6,804 bases of DNA. Origin: an uncultured Clostridia bacterium. Lineage in GTDB: Bacteria; Bacillota; Clostridia; Oscillospirales; Oscillospiraceae. Below, one piece after another: positions 6,044 through 6,804 of the stretch; position 1 is the stretch's first letter, and each line of letters starts with the position of its first letter. The position numbers were made by a program, and so were the translations under genes. The stretch lies in the NCBI GenBank assembly GCA_945867445.1, contig CAMBID010000040.1:1-6804 (forward strand), given 5' to 3'. The notes under the pieces are model-generated. The model ran no database searches and had not been told where the DNA came from. It was given only the letters and a program-made list of their open reading frames with translations.

Positions 6044-6182
6044 GGGCCTCTCCCTCCTTCGCTCAAAGCCTGTCCCCTTCCGGGAGCCCCGAAAAGCTCA
6101 GGATGCTCCGATAGGGACGGAGGAATGGAAGCTCCCACCGTCCCTGAAGGGTTTTATGATTTCTGTTCCCGTGCGGCCGTGA
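6044..6182 (-). other. rpmH-rnpA spacer with a stem-loop
   Basis: There is no gene in this 139-base spacer. On the transcript an 8-bp perfect stem AGGGACGG (6138-6145) with CCGTCCCT (6113-6120) encloses a 17-nt loop. Further on a GGAGC/GCTCC pairing is possible (about 6085-6109). Neither is followed by a U-tract, so these look like processing or attenuating structures between the two genes, not a full terminator. The rnpA ribosome binding site is at 6053-6059. Confidence 0.6.
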
Positions 6183-6323
6183 TCAGTAGCTCAGACGGGC
6201 GCGGCCTTTGGCACGACGGCGGGCAAGGACCTTGCGGCCATCGGCGGTAGCCATGCGCTTGCGGAAGCCATGGACCTTGGAGCGATGCAGCTTCTTGGGC
6301 TGATAGGTACGTTTGGTTGCCAT
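6183..6323 (-). CDS. rpmH: 50S ribosomal protein L34
   Basis: This 46-residue, very basic protein of the large ribosomal subunit reads [20 protein letters not shown], then [27 protein letters not shown]. The [17 protein letters not shown] and [17 protein letters not shown] blocks are diagnostic of L34. The start at 6321-6323 has AGGGAGGTG (6331-6339) seven bases upstream. A longer open frame upstream is not used because it runs through the leader and lacks conservation. It is the first gene of the operon, read divergently from dnaA, as in most bacteria. Confidence 0.98.
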   Translation of the reverse strand: MATKRTYQPKKLHRSKVHGFRKRMATADGRKVLARRRAKGRARLSY

Positions 6324-6450
6324 GCGGAAACACCTCCCTGATTTTCTTGGAAAGACCGCCGTCCCTCGCGCTGGGCGTCGGCGGCACTGCCCGACGGGGA
6401 GAGTCCTCCCTCCCCGCGGCACACTGATTCAGGCGTCCTGTGAGGACGCA
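6324..6450 (-). promoter_or_regulatory. Structured 5' leader of the rpmH operon
   Basis: The predicted transcript start (about 6450) gives a leader of roughly 127 nt. It opens with a perfect hairpin, GCGTCCT-CAC-AGGACGC (6433-6449), beginning within one to three bases of the 5' end. GGGGAG/CTCCCC and GTCGG/CCGAC stems follow. The end is the ribosome binding site AGGGAGGTG. No known riboswitch class was recognised. The 5'-terminal hairpin would be expected to protect the RNA from 5'-end-dependent decay. Confidence 0.6.
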
Positions 6451-6456
6451 TCGTTC

Positions 6457-6485
6457 AGTATACCGTTTTTTTTCCGGGGTGTCAA
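6457..6485 (-). promoter_or_regulatory. Strong promoter of the rpmH-rnpA-yidD-yidC-jag operon
   Basis: TTGACA (6480-6485, perfect consensus) and TATACT (6457-6462, 5/6) are separated by 17 bases that contain an A8 run. A purine-rich, A-tract-bearing stretch lies upstream (about 6486-6530). This fits high, growth-linked expression of a ribosomal protein operon. Confidence 0.9.
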
Positions 6486-6564
6486 CAGGAATTTCCCCGC
6501 TTTCCGCCTTTTTCCCTCCCGGCCGTTTTCCGTTCCCCATGGTCCATGACCCGCGCTTCCCTGG

Positions 6565-6590
6565 CTTTCCCCCCTCCGCCCCCGGGAAAG
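6565..6590. repeat. Inverted repeat upstream of the dnaA promoter
   Basis: CTTTCCC (6565-6571) and GGGAAAG (6584-6590) form a perfect 7-bp inverted repeat around a pyrimidine-rich 12-base centre, ending 14 bases before the best -35 candidate for dnaA. It may be an operator, but the two long pyrimidine/purine tracts also make chance likely. Confidence 0.35.
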
Positions 6591-6604
6591 GACCGAAGAA
6601 GCTG

Positions 6605-6632
6605 TTGAAACTTTCCGCTTTATATTTAGAAT
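6605..6632 (+). promoter_or_regulatory. Candidate promoter of dnaA (upstream)
   Basis: TTGAAA (6605-6610) and TAGAAT (6627-6632, 5/6) with a 16-base spacer lie at the start of the only AT-rich patch in the gap. This would give a leader of about 130 nt before dnaA. Confidence 0.55.
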
Positions 6633-6637
6633 ATGTG

Positions 6638-6666
6638 TTGTGTTCCCTTGCGTTTTGTGGTATATT
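6638..6666 (+). promoter_or_regulatory. Candidate promoter of dnaA (downstream)
   Basis: TATATT (6661-6666, 5/6) has TTGTGT (6638-6643, 3/6) 17 bases upstream. The -35 is poor, so this is a weaker alternative to the site at 6605. The surrounding AT-rich stretch (about 6618-6682) could also be part of a duplex-unwinding region. Confidence 0.35.
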
Positions 6667-6768
6667 TAATATTGGGTTAAAACTGCCGTTCGGGAAGCAC
6701 GCAAACCTTCTCCTTCCCGGCGGACAGATCGCTTCCAGACCACCAAGACAAAGAGAGGTGTTTCCACT

Positions 6769-6804
6769 TTGAATTCCATCGCAGACGTATGGAACAGCGT
6801 CCTC
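6769..6804 (+). CDS. dnaA: Chromosomal replication initiator DnaA (first 12 residues; runs off the right edge)
   Basis: DnaA is the AAA+ protein that binds DnaA boxes and opens the replication origin. Only (M)NSIADVWNSVL is visible, matching the usual start of DnaA domain I, where a short helix with the pattern ADxWxxVL opens the protein. The start is TTG (6769-6771), preceded by AGAGAGGTG (6752-6760) with an 8-base spacer; the ATG a little downstream is out of frame. The identification rests as much on position as on sequence: divergent from rpmH and preceded by an AT-rich promoter region, the standard arrangement. A TTG start is common for regulated genes and may limit translation. Confidence 0.88.
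   Translation, partial: MNSIADVWNSVL

Noticed and set aside
6154..6540. Frames overlapping rpmH and its leader on the - strand
   Set aside because: L34 is unmistakable in the 6183-6323 frame; the others are shifted readings of the same DNA.
6440..6772. Open frame on the + strand through the rpmH-dnaA gap (110 residues)
   Set aside because: It starts inside the rpmH promoter/leader, runs through both dnaA promoter candidates, overlaps the dnaA start and has no ribosome binding site.
1..6804. CRISPR array, insertion sequence, tRNA or rRNA gene, integration site
   Set aside because: No regular direct repeats, transposase motifs, tRNA-like folds or rRNA segments were seen on either strand.

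Overview
The window comes from a GC-rich Gram-positive bacterium, most likely an anaerobic Clostridia member of the Oscillospiraceae/Ruminococcaceae type. The reasons are the gene order rpmH-rnpA-yidD-yidC-jag diverging from dnaA, an archaeal/eukaryotic-type single-chain glycyl-tRNA synthetase, a transcriptional T-box leader, strong AGGAGG-type ribosome binding sites, a class YidC without a cleavable N-terminal domain, and codon use dominated by C/G third positions. The genus is an inference; no database search was possible.

Layout, right to left. At the right edge dnaA begins on the + strand with a TTG start (6769 onward). The 445-base gap 6324-6768 holds dnaA promoter candidates in an AT-rich patch (about 6605-6670) and, facing the other way, a near-consensus promoter (6457-6485) for the ribosome/RNase P/membrane-insertion operon. 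That operon runs on the - strand: rpmH (L34), rnpA (RNase P protein), yidD, yidC (membrane insertase) and jag/khpB (RNA-binding protein), ending in an intrinsic terminator (3093-3125). mnmE and mnmG, which often follow jag in Firmicutes, are not there.

Next, still on the - strand, are a putative lipoprotein of unknown function (2262-3008) and a hairpin-rich 231-base gap with one perfect DnaA box. A promoter (2002-2030) then drives a compact T-box leader (about 1841-1995). Its UGGA bulge fits the UCCA end of tRNA-Gly. Immediately downstream are a secreted or membrane-anchored protein resembling the EreA/ChaN/TIKI-type hydrolases (742-1812) and then glyQS (697 to beyond the left edge).

How it works together: the right part is the conserved chromosome-origin neighbourhood. 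The left part looks like a glycine-responsive operon in which uncharged tRNA-Gly would allow transcription of an extracytoplasmic hydrolase-like protein together with glycyl-tRNA synthetase. This pairing is the most unusual thing in the window. I see no mobile element, CRISPR array, tRNA or rRNA gene.
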